This document shows, one piece after another, positions 7,622 to 16,223 of a DNA stretch of 64,000 bases; position 1 is the stretch's first letter, and each line of letters begins with the position of its first letter. The notes under the pieces were generated by a model. That model was not told where the DNA came from, did not search any database, and saw only the letters and a program-made list of their open reading frames with translations. Source of the DNA: Thermoleophilia bacterium (lineage in GTDB: Bacteria > Actinomycetota > Thermoleophilia > Gaiellales > SKUG01); contig JAOPYQ010000031.1 of the NCBI GenBank assembly GCA_025964555.1, positions 37,906 to 101,905 on the forward strand. The letters run 5' to 3'. Position numbers and translations under genes: made by a program.

Positions 7622-8962
7622 CTAGAAGAAGACGGGCGGCGCGTCACCCATGAGCAGCTCCAGCTGCGCACGTGCCTCGGGCGCGGTCGTGCGCTCGGTC
7701 ATCGACTGCTGCAGGAACTGGTCGATGTCGGGCTTCTTCGCGATCGCGTAGTCGACCTTCGGGTCCGAGCCGATCGCGTACGCGCCGATCGAGACGAGGT
7801 CCTCGCGGTCGCGGTACACGGCGAGCGTCTCGCGGGCGAGGCCGGCCGCGCGGATCTGCTCGGGCGTCAGCAGCTCCGACTGCAGCCGACTGATCGAGGC
7901 GAGCACGTCGATCGCGGGATAGTGGTTGCGGTGCGCGAGCTCGCGCGAGAGGACGACGTGCCCGTCGAGGATGCCGCGCACCGCGTCGGCAATCGGCTCG
8001 TTCATGTCGTCACCTTCGACGAGCACCGTGTAGAGCCCGGTGATCGAGCCCTTGTCGGAGGTCCCGGCGCGCTCGAGCAGGCGTGGCAGCATCGCGAACA
8101 CGCTCGGCGTGAATCCGCGCGTGGCGGGCGGCTCGCCGATCGCGAGTCCGATCTCGCGCTGCGCCATCGCGAAGCGAGTGACGCTGTCCATCATGAGCAG
8201 CACGTCCTTGCCGCGGTCGCGGAAGTACTCGGCGATCGAGGTGGCGGCGAACGCAGCGCCGATGCGCTTGACGGCGCTCTCGTTGGAGGCAGCGACCACG
8301 ACGACGGAGCGTCGCATGCCCTCCTCCCCCAGGTCGCGCTCGATGAACTCGAGCACCTCGCGACCGCGCTCGCCGATGAGCGCGATGACGTTGACGTCCG
8401 CGTTCGTGGCGCGCGCGATCATCCCCATGAGCGAGCTCTTGCCGACACCCGACCCGGCGAACACGCCGAGGCGCTGGCCGCGCCCACACGGGATCATCGA
8501 ATCCATCGCGCGCACGCCCAGGTCGAGCTGCGTGTCGATGCGTCGCCGCGTCATCGGCGGCGGCGGATCGGCGTGCAGCGACACGCGCGCCTCCGCATCG
8601 AGCGGCCCCTTGCCGTCGATCGGCTCGCCGGTCGCATCGACGACGCGACCGAGCAGCTCCACGCCCACAGCCACGCGCACCGGATGGCCGGTCGCCACGA
8701 CCTCGTTGCCCGGCGCGACGCCGCGCATCTCCCCGAGCGGCATGAGCAGCGTGCGTCCCTCGCGGAAGCCGACGACCTCGGCCGGGATCGGCTCGTCGTG
8801 GCGCGACACGTGCACGTGACACAGCTCGCCGACCTGCGCCTCGGGCCCCTGCGCCTCGATCACCAGGCCGATGACCTGCACCACGCGACCGTTGAGTCGG
8901 TACGGGTCGACGCGTCCGAGTCGGTCGTGGTAGGTCGAGAGGTCGAGCGGCGGGTCGGCCAT
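7622..8962 (-). CDS. fliI: Flagellar export ATPase FliI
   Basis: A 446-residue F1-beta-like ATPase that powers export through the flagellar type III gate. The Walker A motif is GSGVGKSS (170-177); ALIGERGREVLEFIE, the Walker B strand LLMMDSVTRFAMAQREIGLA and GEPPATRGFTPSVF are diagnostic of FliI/YscN ATPases, and TGLYTVLVEGDDMNEPIADA completes the family pattern. Length is normal. I take the ATG giving MADPPLDLSTYHDRL; a start 13 codons upstream would add residues atypical of the family. A secreted NHL protein gene separates it from fliH, and an orphan gene follows it, so the usual fliHIJ order is broken here. Confidence 0.95.
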   Translation of the reverse strand: MADPPLDLSTYHDRLGRVDPYRLNGRVVQVIGLVIEAQGPEAQVGELCHVHVSRHDEPIPAEVVGFREGRTLLMPLGEMRGVAPGNEVVATGHPVRVAVGVELLGRVVDATGEPIDGKGPLDAEARVSLHADPPPPMTRRRIDTQLDLGVRAMDSMIPCGRGQRLGVFAGSGVGKSSLMGMIARATNADVNVIALIGERGREVLEFIERDLGEEGMRRSVVVVAASNESAVKRIGAAFAATSIAEYFRDRGKDVLLMMDSVTRFAMAQREIGLAIGEPPATRGFTPSVFAMLPRLLERAGTSDKGSITGLYTVLVEGDDMNEPIADAVRGILDGHVVLSRELAHRNHYPAIDVLASISRLQSELLTPEQIRAAGLARETLAVYRDREDLVSIGAYAIGSDPKVDYAIAKKPDIDQFLQQSMTERTTAPEARAQLELLMGDAPPVFF

Positions 8963-9020
8963 GCCCGGAGCATGTACCCCATCCGGCCGATTCCGGCGCA
9001 TCCGGGCGGGTCGACGTCGC

Positions 9021-11054
9021 TCAGCGGCGACAGCGAACGACGAGCAGCCGGCGCGAGGATGCGCGCGACACGTTGCCCGCCGCGTCGGCGACCTGCACGG
9101 TGACGAGCTTGCGAGTCAGCCCGCGCGTGAGCACCTGTCGCACGCTCGCGCGGTACGGCTGCCAGCGCCCGTAGCGGCCGTCCTCGTTGGCGACCCGCAC
9201 CCAGGTCGGGATCGCGTCGTCGTGCGCGACGAGCCGGAGGGTGACGATCCTCGAGCACGAACGGGCCGGCACCTTGAAGGCGTAGATCCGTGGCGCCACG
9301 AGGTCGCGGACCACGACGCCGCCGCCGTCTGCCGCGGGATCGTCGCCCAGGATCCCTGCGCCGCCGGGCACTGCGTTGCCGCCTGCGCCGCCGCCCGTCA
9401 CGCCGTCGACCACCGGTGGCGGCGGAACACCCGGCTTCACGAACGAGATGCGGACGGTCGCGGTCTCCGACACGTTGAAGGCGGCGTCGCGGACCTGGAT
9501 CGCGATGGCGTACGTGCCGACCGTCGTGCCGAGCTCGCGGCTCATCGTCTGCACGCCCGCGCTCCAGGGCTGCCAGTCGGAGAAGGTCCCGTCGTTGCCG
9601 GCGACCCGCAGGTGGGTGACACCGATCGCGTCGGCGGACTCGATGCCGAGCGTCACGCGCGCGAGCGTGGTCGTGGCGGGGGCCGTCACGCGCAGCGTCG
9701 GCGCGGTGACATCGGGAATCGGCTTGCGTGCGACCGCCGCGAAGCGCACGTCGCTCTCCTGCTGGCGCACGTCGCGCACCTGCACGTAGACGAGCTTCAC
9801 TCCCACGCCGTCGGTCAGAGTGACATCGAGGCTCGAAGAGTAGGGCCGCCACGCGCCCCACGTGCCGTTCTCGTCGGCCGTGCGCAGCTCGGTGACGCCC
9901 ACGTCGTCGGTGGCGGCGACCTGCACCTGCACCGTGCCCGCGATCGTCTCCGCCGGCGCGGACACGGACTGCAGCTGCGGGGCGACCAGGTCGGGCTTCG
10001 GCTCAGGCCCCGGGTCCGGTCGCGTGGCCGGGATCGGGTTGCCCGCGTCGCGCGCCCAGTACTGCATCTGCTCGCCCGAGAAGACGAAGCCGCGCCCGTC
10101 CACCGACAGCGTGTGGATGCGCTTCGTGTCATCGAGGTCGACGAGCTTGGCAACGTAGGTGCCGTCGGCGCTCGTCTTCCAGATGCGCGCCTGCGTGGTG
10201 TCGGCGACGTAGACGGAGCCCCACGGATCGAGTGCCACGCCGTAGGTCGCCGAGAACGGGACGACCGTGCCGTTGACCGTCACCGAGTTGAACGAACCGG
10301 CCGGGCGGTACGTGCCGTCGACCTGCCAGTCGAAGTACTGCACGCGCACGTTGAGGTGGTCGGCGACGTAGATGCGGCGCCCGTCCGCGGTGACGTCGAG
10401 CTGCATGTTGACGTTGAACTGCCCGAGCGGAGCGTTCGTGCCCGCGCCGTACTCGCCGAACTGCGTGACCAGCGCGCCGCTGGACCGGTACTTGAGGATG
10501 AGGTTGGGATCGGGCACGAGCACGCCGGCGGCGTTCGTCTGCGCACACCATCCACCCTGGGAGACGTAGACGTTGCCGTAGGCGTCGACCGCGAGCCCGC
10601 GGCCGCACACGTTGCGCCTGGTGCCCGCGTAGAGGTACTGCTGGGGCCGGAAGCTCGTGTCGAGACGATACGTCGTGCCGTCGGCCGAGAGCTTGAGTCG
10701 CTGGAGCGCCATGCCGAGCGCCGCGGAGCCGCCGTTGCTGTACGCGAGCGTGTAGAGCGCGGAGCCGTCGGGGGTCGGCGCGACGAGGTACACCGGCTTG
10801 GTCCCGGCGACCGACATGTCGATCGTCACGAGCTTGGCGATCGCGCCGTCGGCGGCGAGCACCCAGACCTTGCCGTTGCAGGGGACGTAGAGGCGGCCTG
10901 CTGCGTCGCGCTGGCCACCGAACGAGGAGTTGCACCCCCACGCCGCGCCGGCTGCGTACCCGTCGCCTGCGTGCGCGGCGGGCGCGATCGCGAGCACCGC
11001 CACGAGCGCGAACAGCATCGCGACCGCGTGGCATATGCGTCGGGGGTTCCGCAT
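9021..11054 (-). CDS. Secreted NHL/beta-propeller protein with three DGxW repeats
   Basis: A 677-residue exported protein. Residues 1-29 are a Sec signal peptide ending AIAPAAHA. Residues 30-345 look like a six-bladed NHL-type propeller: repeated blades such as GRGLAVDAYGNVYVSQ, ATYGVALDPWGSVYVAD and RRIYVADHLNVRVQYFD. After a Pro-rich linker come three Ig-like or beta-sandwich modules, each with the signature GVTxLR-A-x-x-DGTxxxW-P (for example GVTELRTADENGTWGAWRPY). The C-terminus is basic and has a single Cys. It probably sits at the cell surface; ligand unknown. It is inserted between fliH and fliI on the same strand and has its own promoter, possibly leaderless. Confidence 0.8.
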   Translation of the reverse strand: MRNPRRICHAVAMLFALVAVLAIAPAAHAGDGYAAGAAWGCNSSFGGQRDAAGRLYVPCNGKVWVLAADGAIAKLVTIDMSVAGTKPVYLVAPTPDGSALYTLAYSNGGSAALGMALQRLKLSADGTTYRLDTSFRPQQYLYAGTRRNVCGRGLAVDAYGNVYVSQGGWCAQTNAAGVLVPDPNLILKYRSSGALVTQFGEYGAGTNAPLGQFNVNMQLDVTADGRRIYVADHLNVRVQYFDWQVDGTYRPAGSFNSVTVNGTVVPFSATYGVALDPWGSVYVADTTQARIWKTSADGTYVAKLVDLDDTKRIHTLSVDGRGFVFSGEQMQYWARDAGNPIPATRPDPGPEPKPDLVAPQLQSVSAPAETIAGTVQVQVAATDDVGVTELRTADENGTWGAWRPYSSSLDVTLTDGVGVKLVYVQVRDVRQQESDVRFAAVARKPIPDVTAPTLRVTAPATTTLARVTLGIESADAIGVTHLRVAGNDGTFSDWQPWSAGVQTMSRELGTTVGTYAIAIQVRDAAFNVSETATVRISFVKPGVPPPPVVDGVTGGGAGGNAVPGGAGILGDDPAADGGGVVVRDLVAPRIYAFKVPARSCSRIVTLRLVAHDDAIPTWVRVANEDGRYGRWQPYRASVRQVLTRGLTRKLVTVQVADAAGNVSRASSRRLLVVRCRR

Positions 11055-11060
11055 GCCACC

Positions 11061-11089
11061 ATTGCACCGCGGTTTTTGCAGTTCGTCAA
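11061..11089 (-). promoter_or_regulatory. Promoter of the NHL propeller gene, probably leaderless
   Basis: On the minus strand TTGACG (11084-11089) and TGCAAT (11061-11066) are separated by exactly 17 bases. The -10 box ends only 6 bases before the start codon at 11054, which places the transcription start on or next to the ATG. There is no ribosome binding site, which fits a leaderless mRNA as is common in actinobacteria. Confidence 0.5.
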
Positions 11090-11138
11090 CACGTTATGGT
11101 CAACGGTTCGAGACCGGAACGGGCTGCGCGTGCGGCGT

Positions 11139-12014
11139 TCAGCTCGCGGCGCGGCGTTCGGCGCGGCGCGCCTCGATGCCCTCGCGCAGGGCCTGCTCGA
11201 TGCGAGCTGCCTTGCCGTCGATCGTCCCGTCGATCTCCCCTGCGGGGGTTCGGACGATGACGCTGCCGCGGTCGATGCGGCGCTCCTCGATGAAGTCCAT
11301 GTGCTGGATGCCGCCCAGCTCGTTCGCGAGCTCGGGTCCGGCGTCGCGGAGCATGTCCAGGTCGTCGGGGTGCGCGAGCACCTGCATCGATCCGCGCTGG
11401 AATGCCTTGCGCATCGCACCGCGGCACGCTTCCACGACGAGCGTCTCGTCCACGTCGATCGAGGCGTTCACGATGCGGCGCGCGATCGAGATCGCGAGTT
11501 CGACGAGGTCGGCCTCGTTCTCCGACAGCACGCGCTCGCGCTCCTCCATCACGTGGATGCCGATGCGCTCGCAGGTCTGCATGAGTCCGGCGGTCTCGGC
11601 GTCGGCTTCCGCCTGGCCCTTCGCGAATCCTTCTGCATGGCCCTGCTCGACCGCAGCTGCGCGATCGGCTGCGATGACGTCGCGCGCCTGCGCGAGCATC
11701 GTGCGGGCCGTCGAACGTGCTTCGGCGAGGATCTGCCGAGCGATCTCGGTCGCGTCGGGCGGTGGCGGCGCGAGGCTCTGCACGGCAACGACGGGGCGCT
11801 CGCGGGTGATGGTGGGAAACACTGCCGGCTCGACGAGCGCGTGCACGCGACCGGTCGGGGTGACGACGTTCACCTCGTCGTGCCACTCGGGCTGCTGCGG
11901 GTCGGGCATCACCAGCGCACCGCGATCGACCTCGTCGAGGGAGACCGAGTCGAAGCGTCGCTGCGGGCTCGGGATGCGGGCGTCGTGTCCGAAGGCGTGA
12001 TCTGGATGCGACAT
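11139..12014 (-). CDS. fliH: Flagellar assembly protein FliH (ATPase regulator)
   Basis: A 291-residue protein with a disordered N-terminus, a long helical region (about 85-170, rich in Ala, Glu, Arg and Gln, including EQGHAEGFAKGQAEADAE with FliH-like G-x-x-x-G spacing) and a C-terminal domain with LAISIARRIVNASIDVD and VLAHPDDLDML, as in FliH and V-ATPase subunit E-like stators. FliH dimers bind FliI and tether it to the C-ring. It starts 3 bases after the fliG stop, so the two are cotranscribed. The next gene in the same direction is not fliI but the NHL propeller gene. Confidence 0.85.
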   Translation of the reverse strand: MSHPDHAFGHDARIPSPQRRFDSVSLDEVDRGALVMPDPQQPEWHDEVNVVTPTGRVHALVEPAVFPTITRERPVVAVQSLAPPPPDATEIARQILAEARSTARTMLAQARDVIAADRAAAVEQGHAEGFAKGQAEADAETAGLMQTCERIGIHVMEERERVLSENEADLVELAISIARRIVNASIDVDETLVVEACRGAMRKAFQRGSMQVLAHPDDLDMLRDAGPELANELGGIQHMDFIEERRIDRGSVIVRTPAGEIDGTIDGKAARIEQALREGIEARRAERRAAS

Positions 12015-12017
12015 GGG

Positions 12018-13058
12018 CTACGACACCAGCTCGTCGTCGCCGCCGCCACGGGCAATGACGATCTTGCCGGCTTCCTCGAGGCGTCGGACGATGCCGACGA
12101 TCTTCTGCTGTGCTTCCTCGATCGAGCGGCGTCGCTGCGGGCCCATGTACGTCATGTCCTCGCGCATCATCGCGGCTGCGCGCTGCGACATGTTCGCGAA
12201 GATCTTCTCCTGGACGTCCTCGCTCGTGCCCTTGAGCGCGAGTGCGACCTCCTTGGCTTCGACTTCCTTGATCAGCTGCTGGATCGAGCGGTCGTCGAGC
12301 AGCAGCAGGTCCTCGAACACGAACATGAGCTTGCGGACTTCCTCGGCGAGCTCGGGGCTCGTCTCGTCGAGCGATTCGAGGATGTGGCGCTCGGTCGTGC
12401 GGTCGACGAGGTTGAGCATGTCGACGAGCGAGCGAACACCGCCGGCCGCGGTGAAGTCCTGGTTGAGGATCGAGCTGAGCTTGCGCTCCATGACCTGCTC
12501 GACCTGGCGGATGACCTCCGGCTGCGTGCGGTCCATCACGGCGATGCGCATGGCGACGTCCGACTGCATCCGCTCGGGCAGGCCGATGAGGATGGCCGAT
12601 GCGACCTCGCTCGGCAGGTACGCGAGGATGAGCGCGATCGTCTGCGGATGCTCGTGCTGGATGAAGTTGGTGATCTGCGCGGGATCGGTGCGGCGCAGGA
12701 ACTCGAACGGCGCGACCTGCACGAAGCTGGACAGGCGACCGATGATCTCGAGCGCCTTGCTGTCACCGACGGCGCGTTCGAGCACCTCGCGGGCGTAGTC
12801 GAGGCCGCCCTCGGCGATGTAGTCCTGGGCGAGGTGCGAGTGGTAGAACTCCTCCATCACCTCGTCGCGCTCTATGGAGTCGACCCCGTTGAGGGCGGCG
12901 ATCTCGAGCACGAGCTCGTCCTGCTCGTCCTGCTTGAGGTGCTTGAAGATCTCGGCGGCGCGCTCGGGCCCGATCGAGATGGCCAGGATCGCGGCCTTGC
13001 GGCGACCGCTCAGCAGCGGGCCGGTGTCGCGTCGTGCTGCAGGTGCGTTGGGCGTCAT
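12018..13058 (-). CDS. fliG: Flagellar motor switch protein FliG
   Basis: A 346-residue protein of normal FliG length. The N-terminal domain contains RRKAAILAISIGPERAAEIFKHL, split in function between FliF binding and ring assembly; the middle domain has EHPQTIALILAYLPSEVASAIL, the classical EHPQ motif; the C-terminal torque domain has FVFEDLLLLDDRSIQQLIKEVE, with the charged residues that face the stator. FliG couples the MS ring to the C ring and decides rotation direction. It lies 3 bases from fliF and fliH, forming a tight fliFGH unit. Confidence 0.95.
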   Translation of the reverse strand: MTPNAPAARRDTGPLLSGRRKAAILAISIGPERAAEIFKHLKQDEQDELVLEIAALNGVDSIERDEVMEEFYHSHLAQDYIAEGGLDYAREVLERAVGDSKALEIIGRLSSFVQVAPFEFLRRTDPAQITNFIQHEHPQTIALILAYLPSEVASAILIGLPERMQSDVAMRIAVMDRTQPEVIRQVEQVMERKLSSILNQDFTAAGGVRSLVDMLNLVDRTTERHILESLDETSPELAEEVRKLMFVFEDLLLLDDRSIQQLIKEVEAKEVALALKGTSEDVQEKIFANMSQRAAAMMREDMTYMGPQRRRSIEEAQQKIVGIVRRLEEAGKIVIARGGGDDELVS

Positions 13059-13061
13059 CGG

Positions 13062-14690
13062 TCAGCCTGCCTTCCGTGACATGGGGTTCGAATAGCCCGG
13101 ATCGTCCTGGTGCATCCAGCGCCGCAGCTCGTTGGCGACGTCGTGCGGCTTGGATTCGGCGATCTGCTCGACCTTCTTCTGCATCTCCTTGCGACCACGC
13201 TGCTCGGCGCTGGGCTGGTTGGCGGCCAGCGCGGCCTCGAGCTCGGCGATCGGGATCGGCGTGAACTCGCCGCTCTCGAGCATGAGCAGGTCGTCTGCCG
13301 GTGCGAGCAGCTCCGCGGTGCGCTGCGTGAGCGTGCGGCGCAGCACGAACGCCAGGCCGATGAGGCCGAGCCCGAGCAGCGCCCACTTCACGTAGCCGGC
13401 GATCGCCTTGGTCGTCGCGGCGCCTGCGCTGCTGGCGACGGGCTTGGCATCGGCGATCGGTGCGATGTCGAAGCTGAAGCTGTCCTGCGCGTTGCCGCCC
13501 ATCCAGGCCTGCGCGGCGTTCTTGACGGCGTTCGCCGCGGCCGGGTCCACGTCGTCGTCGATCACGACCGGGATGCGGAAGCGGAGCACCGCGCCTTCGG
13601 CCACGTCGATCGCCTCGGCGATCTTGTTGTTGGCATACGTGATCTTCGCCTCGTCGCTGACGTAGTCGGCCTTGCCGTCGCCGTCGGTGTCGACGTCGGG
13701 CGTGACGGTGCGGTTGTCGGGGTCGACGCCGGTGTTGGTCGCGGAGCCGGCCACGCCCTGCACGCCGGTCTCGCCCTCGCCCTTGAGCAGCTCCTTGGCG
13801 TAGTCCTCCACCTCGACGAGCGGCTCGCCGTCCTTGCCGGCTGCGGCGTTGTTGATGACCTCGCGCTTGATCTTGTCCATGTCGAGCTCGACGTTCGAGC
13901 TCACGACGACGTTGCCGGCTCCGACGATGCGCTCGAAGGTCGCGGTCAGGTCGGCCTCGATCTTCTTGTTCATCACCCCTTCGGCGTTGAGCTTGTCCAT
14001 GCGGCTGCCCTCGGCGGCGTCGGTACCGTCGCCGCCGATGATCGCGCCGGTGTCGTCGGTGACGGTGACGTTCTTGACGTCGAGTCCCTCGAAGCCGGCG
14101 GCGACGGTGCGCTGGATGCCCTGGACGGACTTCTTCGCGAGCGAGCCACCGTCGAGGTCGACCATGACCGCGGCCTTGGCTGCCTGCTCGTCCTCGGTGA
14201 AGAGCGACTTGCCGGGCATGGTCACGTCGACCGTCGCCTTGGACACGCCGTCGATCGATTCGATCGTGTTCGCTGCGTCGTTCTCGCGGCACGTCTCGAG
14301 CATGAGTGCGTGCTGGGCGCTCGTCTGGGCCATCATCGACGGGCCCTTCTCGCTCTGCTTGGCACACCCGGCGCGTGCGCCCTTGGCGGCGATGCCGGCG
14401 GGAATGAGTGCGTTGGCAGCCTTGGGCGCGTCGGCCTTGGCGACCTCGATCGAGGTGCCGGTCTCGCTGAGCTGGTGCTCGATGCCGGCCTCGTCGAGTG
14501 CGGCTTCGGCCTCGCCGAGCTTCTCGGCGGGCAGGTCGGACGCGACGGGCACCCATTCGGTGCTGGTCGCGGCACGAAGCACGAGGAACATGATGAGGAT
14601 CGTCACGACGGCGACGCCCATGATGGCGTACTGCGCTCGCGTGGGCATCCCGCTCCACGCGCCTCGCAACCTGGTGAGCTGCTGCTGCAT
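13062..14690 (-). CDS. fliF: Flagellar MS-ring protein FliF
   Basis: A 542-residue protein with two membrane helices (21-39 and about 434-450) bracketing the ring-building periplasmic domains, and a C-terminal FliG-binding tail (RKEMQKKVEQIAESKPHDVA, then LRRWM). Domain features include EWVPVASDLPAEKLGEAEAAL and the TPGKSLF-like segment VTMPGKSLFTEDEQAAKAAV. An oddity is an acidic loop near 332-344 (PDVDTDGDGKADY) that resembles a calcium-binding D-x-D-x-D-G loop. The ribosome binding site is AGAGGTAGACGAGG. It is the first gene after the DUF559 insertion and so must be transcribed either across that insertion or from its own promoter. Confidence 0.92.
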   Translation of the reverse strand: MQQQLTRLRGAWSGMPTRAQYAIMGVAVVTILIMFLVLRAATSTEWVPVASDLPAEKLGEAEAALDEAGIEHQLSETGTSIEVAKADAPKAANALIPAGIAAKGARAGCAKQSEKGPSMMAQTSAQHALMLETCRENDAANTIESIDGVSKATVDVTMPGKSLFTEDEQAAKAAVMVDLDGGSLAKKSVQGIQRTVAAGFEGLDVKNVTVTDDTGAIIGGDGTDAAEGSRMDKLNAEGVMNKKIEADLTATFERIVGAGNVVVSSNVELDMDKIKREVINNAAAGKDGEPLVEVEDYAKELLKGEGETGVQGVAGSATNTGVDPDNRTVTPDVDTDGDGKADYVSDEAKITYANNKIAEAIDVAEGAVLRFRIPVVIDDDVDPAAANAVKNAAQAWMGGNAQDSFSFDIAPIADAKPVASSAGAATTKAIAGYVKWALLGLGLIGLAFVLRRTLTQRTAELLAPADDLLMLESGEFTPIPIAELEAALAANQPSAEQRGRKEMQKKVEQIAESKPHDVANELRRWMHQDDPGYSNPMSRKAG

Positions 14691-15050
14691 CCTCGTCTAC
14701 CTCTTCGTGCGAATCCTCCGTGCAGTCCCTTGCCGCGATCCAACGTGCGTTCCGTGCACGTGGCGTTCCATCGGCCCTGTCGGCGGGTCCCATCGAATCC
14801 TTGAACCGGTCCGAGCAGGTTGTCCGAATTGCAAGAACGACGCGATTGAGACGTCGCATCGCCGCTTCCAGCGCCGTACATCTGCGCGCAGCGTCGTGCC
14901 CTCTTGCGCCCGCGCCGCGCTGTACCAGTCACGATTCCATGACACCGCCAACGCAATTCCCATACGAGCGTCCTACGCACGCGTCCGCGTCCAGCGGCCG
15001 ACATCTCCGCGCGCAGCGCAATGTGCCCTGCCGCCGCCCCCGTGCATGCC

Positions 15051-15154
15051 GTGCGTGACTAGGGTCGCCTCCTCGGCGACCGGCGTGACGCACGTCGCGA
15101 ATGTCGACGAGGTGCGTCATTTCAGTCGCCGAGGAGGCGACCGGTGTCACGCAC
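15051..15154. repeat. REP/BIME-like palindromic element, copy 1
   Basis: Two hairpins in opposite orientation. Hairpin A (15051-15093) has outer arms GTGCGTGAC / GTGACGCAC (one mismatch) and inner arms GGTCGCC / GGCGACC with loop TCCTC. Hairpin B (15111-15154) has outer arms GGTGCGTCA / GTCACGCACC and inner arms GTCGCC / GGCGAC with loop GAGGA, the complement of the loop in A. So B is A inverted, with 17 bases between, the layout of bacterial BIMEs. A diverged second copy lies at the other end of the DUF559 gene. Confidence 0.75.
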
Positions 15155-15175
15155 CCCGGGCGGAAGTCGGACCCT

Positions 15176-15250
15176 GTCACGCACAAATGACGATTTCGTG
15201 ACGGATACCGCACAAGGCGCGCACAAGTCGTGACACGCCGCTCGTCACGA
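15176..15250. promoter_or_regulatory. Two GTCACG-based inverted repeats upstream of the DUF559 gene
   Basis: GTCACG (15176-15181) pairs with CGTGAC (15197-15202); then TCGTGAC (15228-15234) pairs with GTCACGA (15244-15250) across a 9-base spacer, ending 7 bases before the ATG. The core GTCACG is the one at the outer arms of the flanking palindromes. The position over the start site suggests an operator for autoregulation, as known for AbiEi-type antitoxins. This is an inference from sequence symmetry. Confidence 0.45.
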
Positions 15251-15257
15251 TCGGAGC

Positions 15258-16223
15258 ATGACCCCGACATCCATCGCTCGCCGCTTCGAGGCTTCAAACC
15301 ACTCCCCGCCGCAGCCGAGCGCTGCGACCGGCCACATCGACAAGGCGATCGCGGAACTCGCACTGCCTCAACATGGGGCGATCCGATACGACCAGCTCAT
15401 CGCGCTCGGACTGTCGAAACACGGCATCGCCTCGCGAGCGCGGCGCGGAGTGCTGCATCGCCGGCATCCTCAGGTCTATTTCGTCGCCTATCGCCGCTCC
15501 GACTTCCTCGCAGAGACGTCCGCTGCCCTGCTGGCCATGACCGGAGTCGCAGCGGTGTGCGGTCGGTGCGCCGCCGCCCACTACGGCATCTACGACCGCG
15601 GCGGCTCGATCGTCGAGGTCGTATCGACGATGCGGCAGCGACTTCTCGACAACGTGACCATCCGTTGGACCCGCTCACTCCCCGATGACGAACTGTCGAT
15701 CTGGCGCGATCTCCAGATCACGACGCCCGCGCGCACGATCATCGACCTTGCTGAGTACTGCACCGAACACCAGGTTGCGTTCGCGATCCACGAAGCGCGG
15801 CGACTGCGACTGATGCGGCTCGCGGAACTCACGCGGCTCCAGATGCGACATCGAAGTCGTCACGGAGCCGCCATCCTGCGCCGAGCGATCGAACTCCACC
15901 TCGCCGGGAGCGTCGGTACGCGAAGTGGCGGCGAGGACGAGCTCCTGGCCCGCTTCCGTGCGGCAGGCATTCCGGTCCCGCGGATCAACATGCGGGTGGC
16001 AACCGGGCGTGGTCACGTCGAGTGCGACTTCTACTGGCCCGAGCTGAAGCTCAACATCGAGCTCGATGGCCGCGAACATCGGCTACCGGCTCGCAGCAGG
16101 AAGGACGAAGCCCGCGACCGGAAACTCGCCCGTGTCGGCATCGAGGTCGTTCGGTTCACGCCTGCGTTTATGGATGCTGCGGTCGACACGGTTGCCGCGC
16201 GATTCGCCGCGCTACGTGCGTGA
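15258..16223 (+). CDS. DUF559/Vsr-like nuclease with AbiEi-type winged-helix N-terminus
   Basis: A 321-residue protein. Residues 25-115 resemble the AbiEi antitoxin N-terminal winged helix (HGAIRYDQLIALGLSKHGIASRARRGVLHRRHPQVY). The C-terminal 100 residues form a DUF559 domain of the Vsr/PD-(D/E)xK fold: RGHVECDFYWPELKLNIELDGREHR holds D257, E268, D270 and H274, candidate metal ligands. Such proteins are widespread and often multi-copy in actinobacteria, with no established function. It runs against the flagellar operon between fliE and fliF, is bracketed by two palindromic repeat elements, and its stop codon (TGA) lies inside the first arm of the right-hand one. This looks like a mobile or selfish unit, but no transposase is present. 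Confidence 0.8.
   Translation: MTPTSIARRFEASNHSPPQPSAATGHIDKAIAELALPQHGAIRYDQLIALGLSKHGIASRARRGVLHRRHPQVYFVAYRRSDFLAETSAALLAMTGVAAVCGRCAAAHYGIYDRGGSIVEVVSTMRQRLLDNVTIRWTRSLPDDELSIWRDLQITTPARTIIDLAEYCTEHQVAFAIHEARRLRLMRLAELTRLQMRHRSRHGAAILRRAIELHLAGSVGTRSGGEDELLARFRAAGIPVPRINMRVATGRGHVECDFYWPELKLNIELDGREHRLPARSRKDEARDRKLARVGIEVVRFTPAFMDAAVDTVAARFAALRA

Larger units (their letters stand above)
14691..15257. other. Intergenic region between fliF and the DUF559 gene
   Basis: About 570 bases without a believable gene. The left part should carry the fliF promoter (not identified). The right part holds the first palindromic repeat element (15051-15154) and two inverted repeats built on GTCACG, listed separately. 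The open frames in it have codon use unlike the neighbouring genes. Confidence 0.6.

Noticed and set aside
2093..13079. Very long open frames antisense to flagellar and orphan genes, some over 700 codons
   Set aside because: They run opposite to well-supported genes (FliF, FliG, the orphan proteins) and are Arg/His/Ala-rich, as expected from reading GC-rich codons backwards. They are shadows of real genes.
14720..15058. A 112-codon plus-strand frame upstream of the DUF559 gene
   Set aside because: Arg/Ser/Pro-rich composition, no ribosome binding site and overlap with the fliF 5' region. Treated as intergenic.
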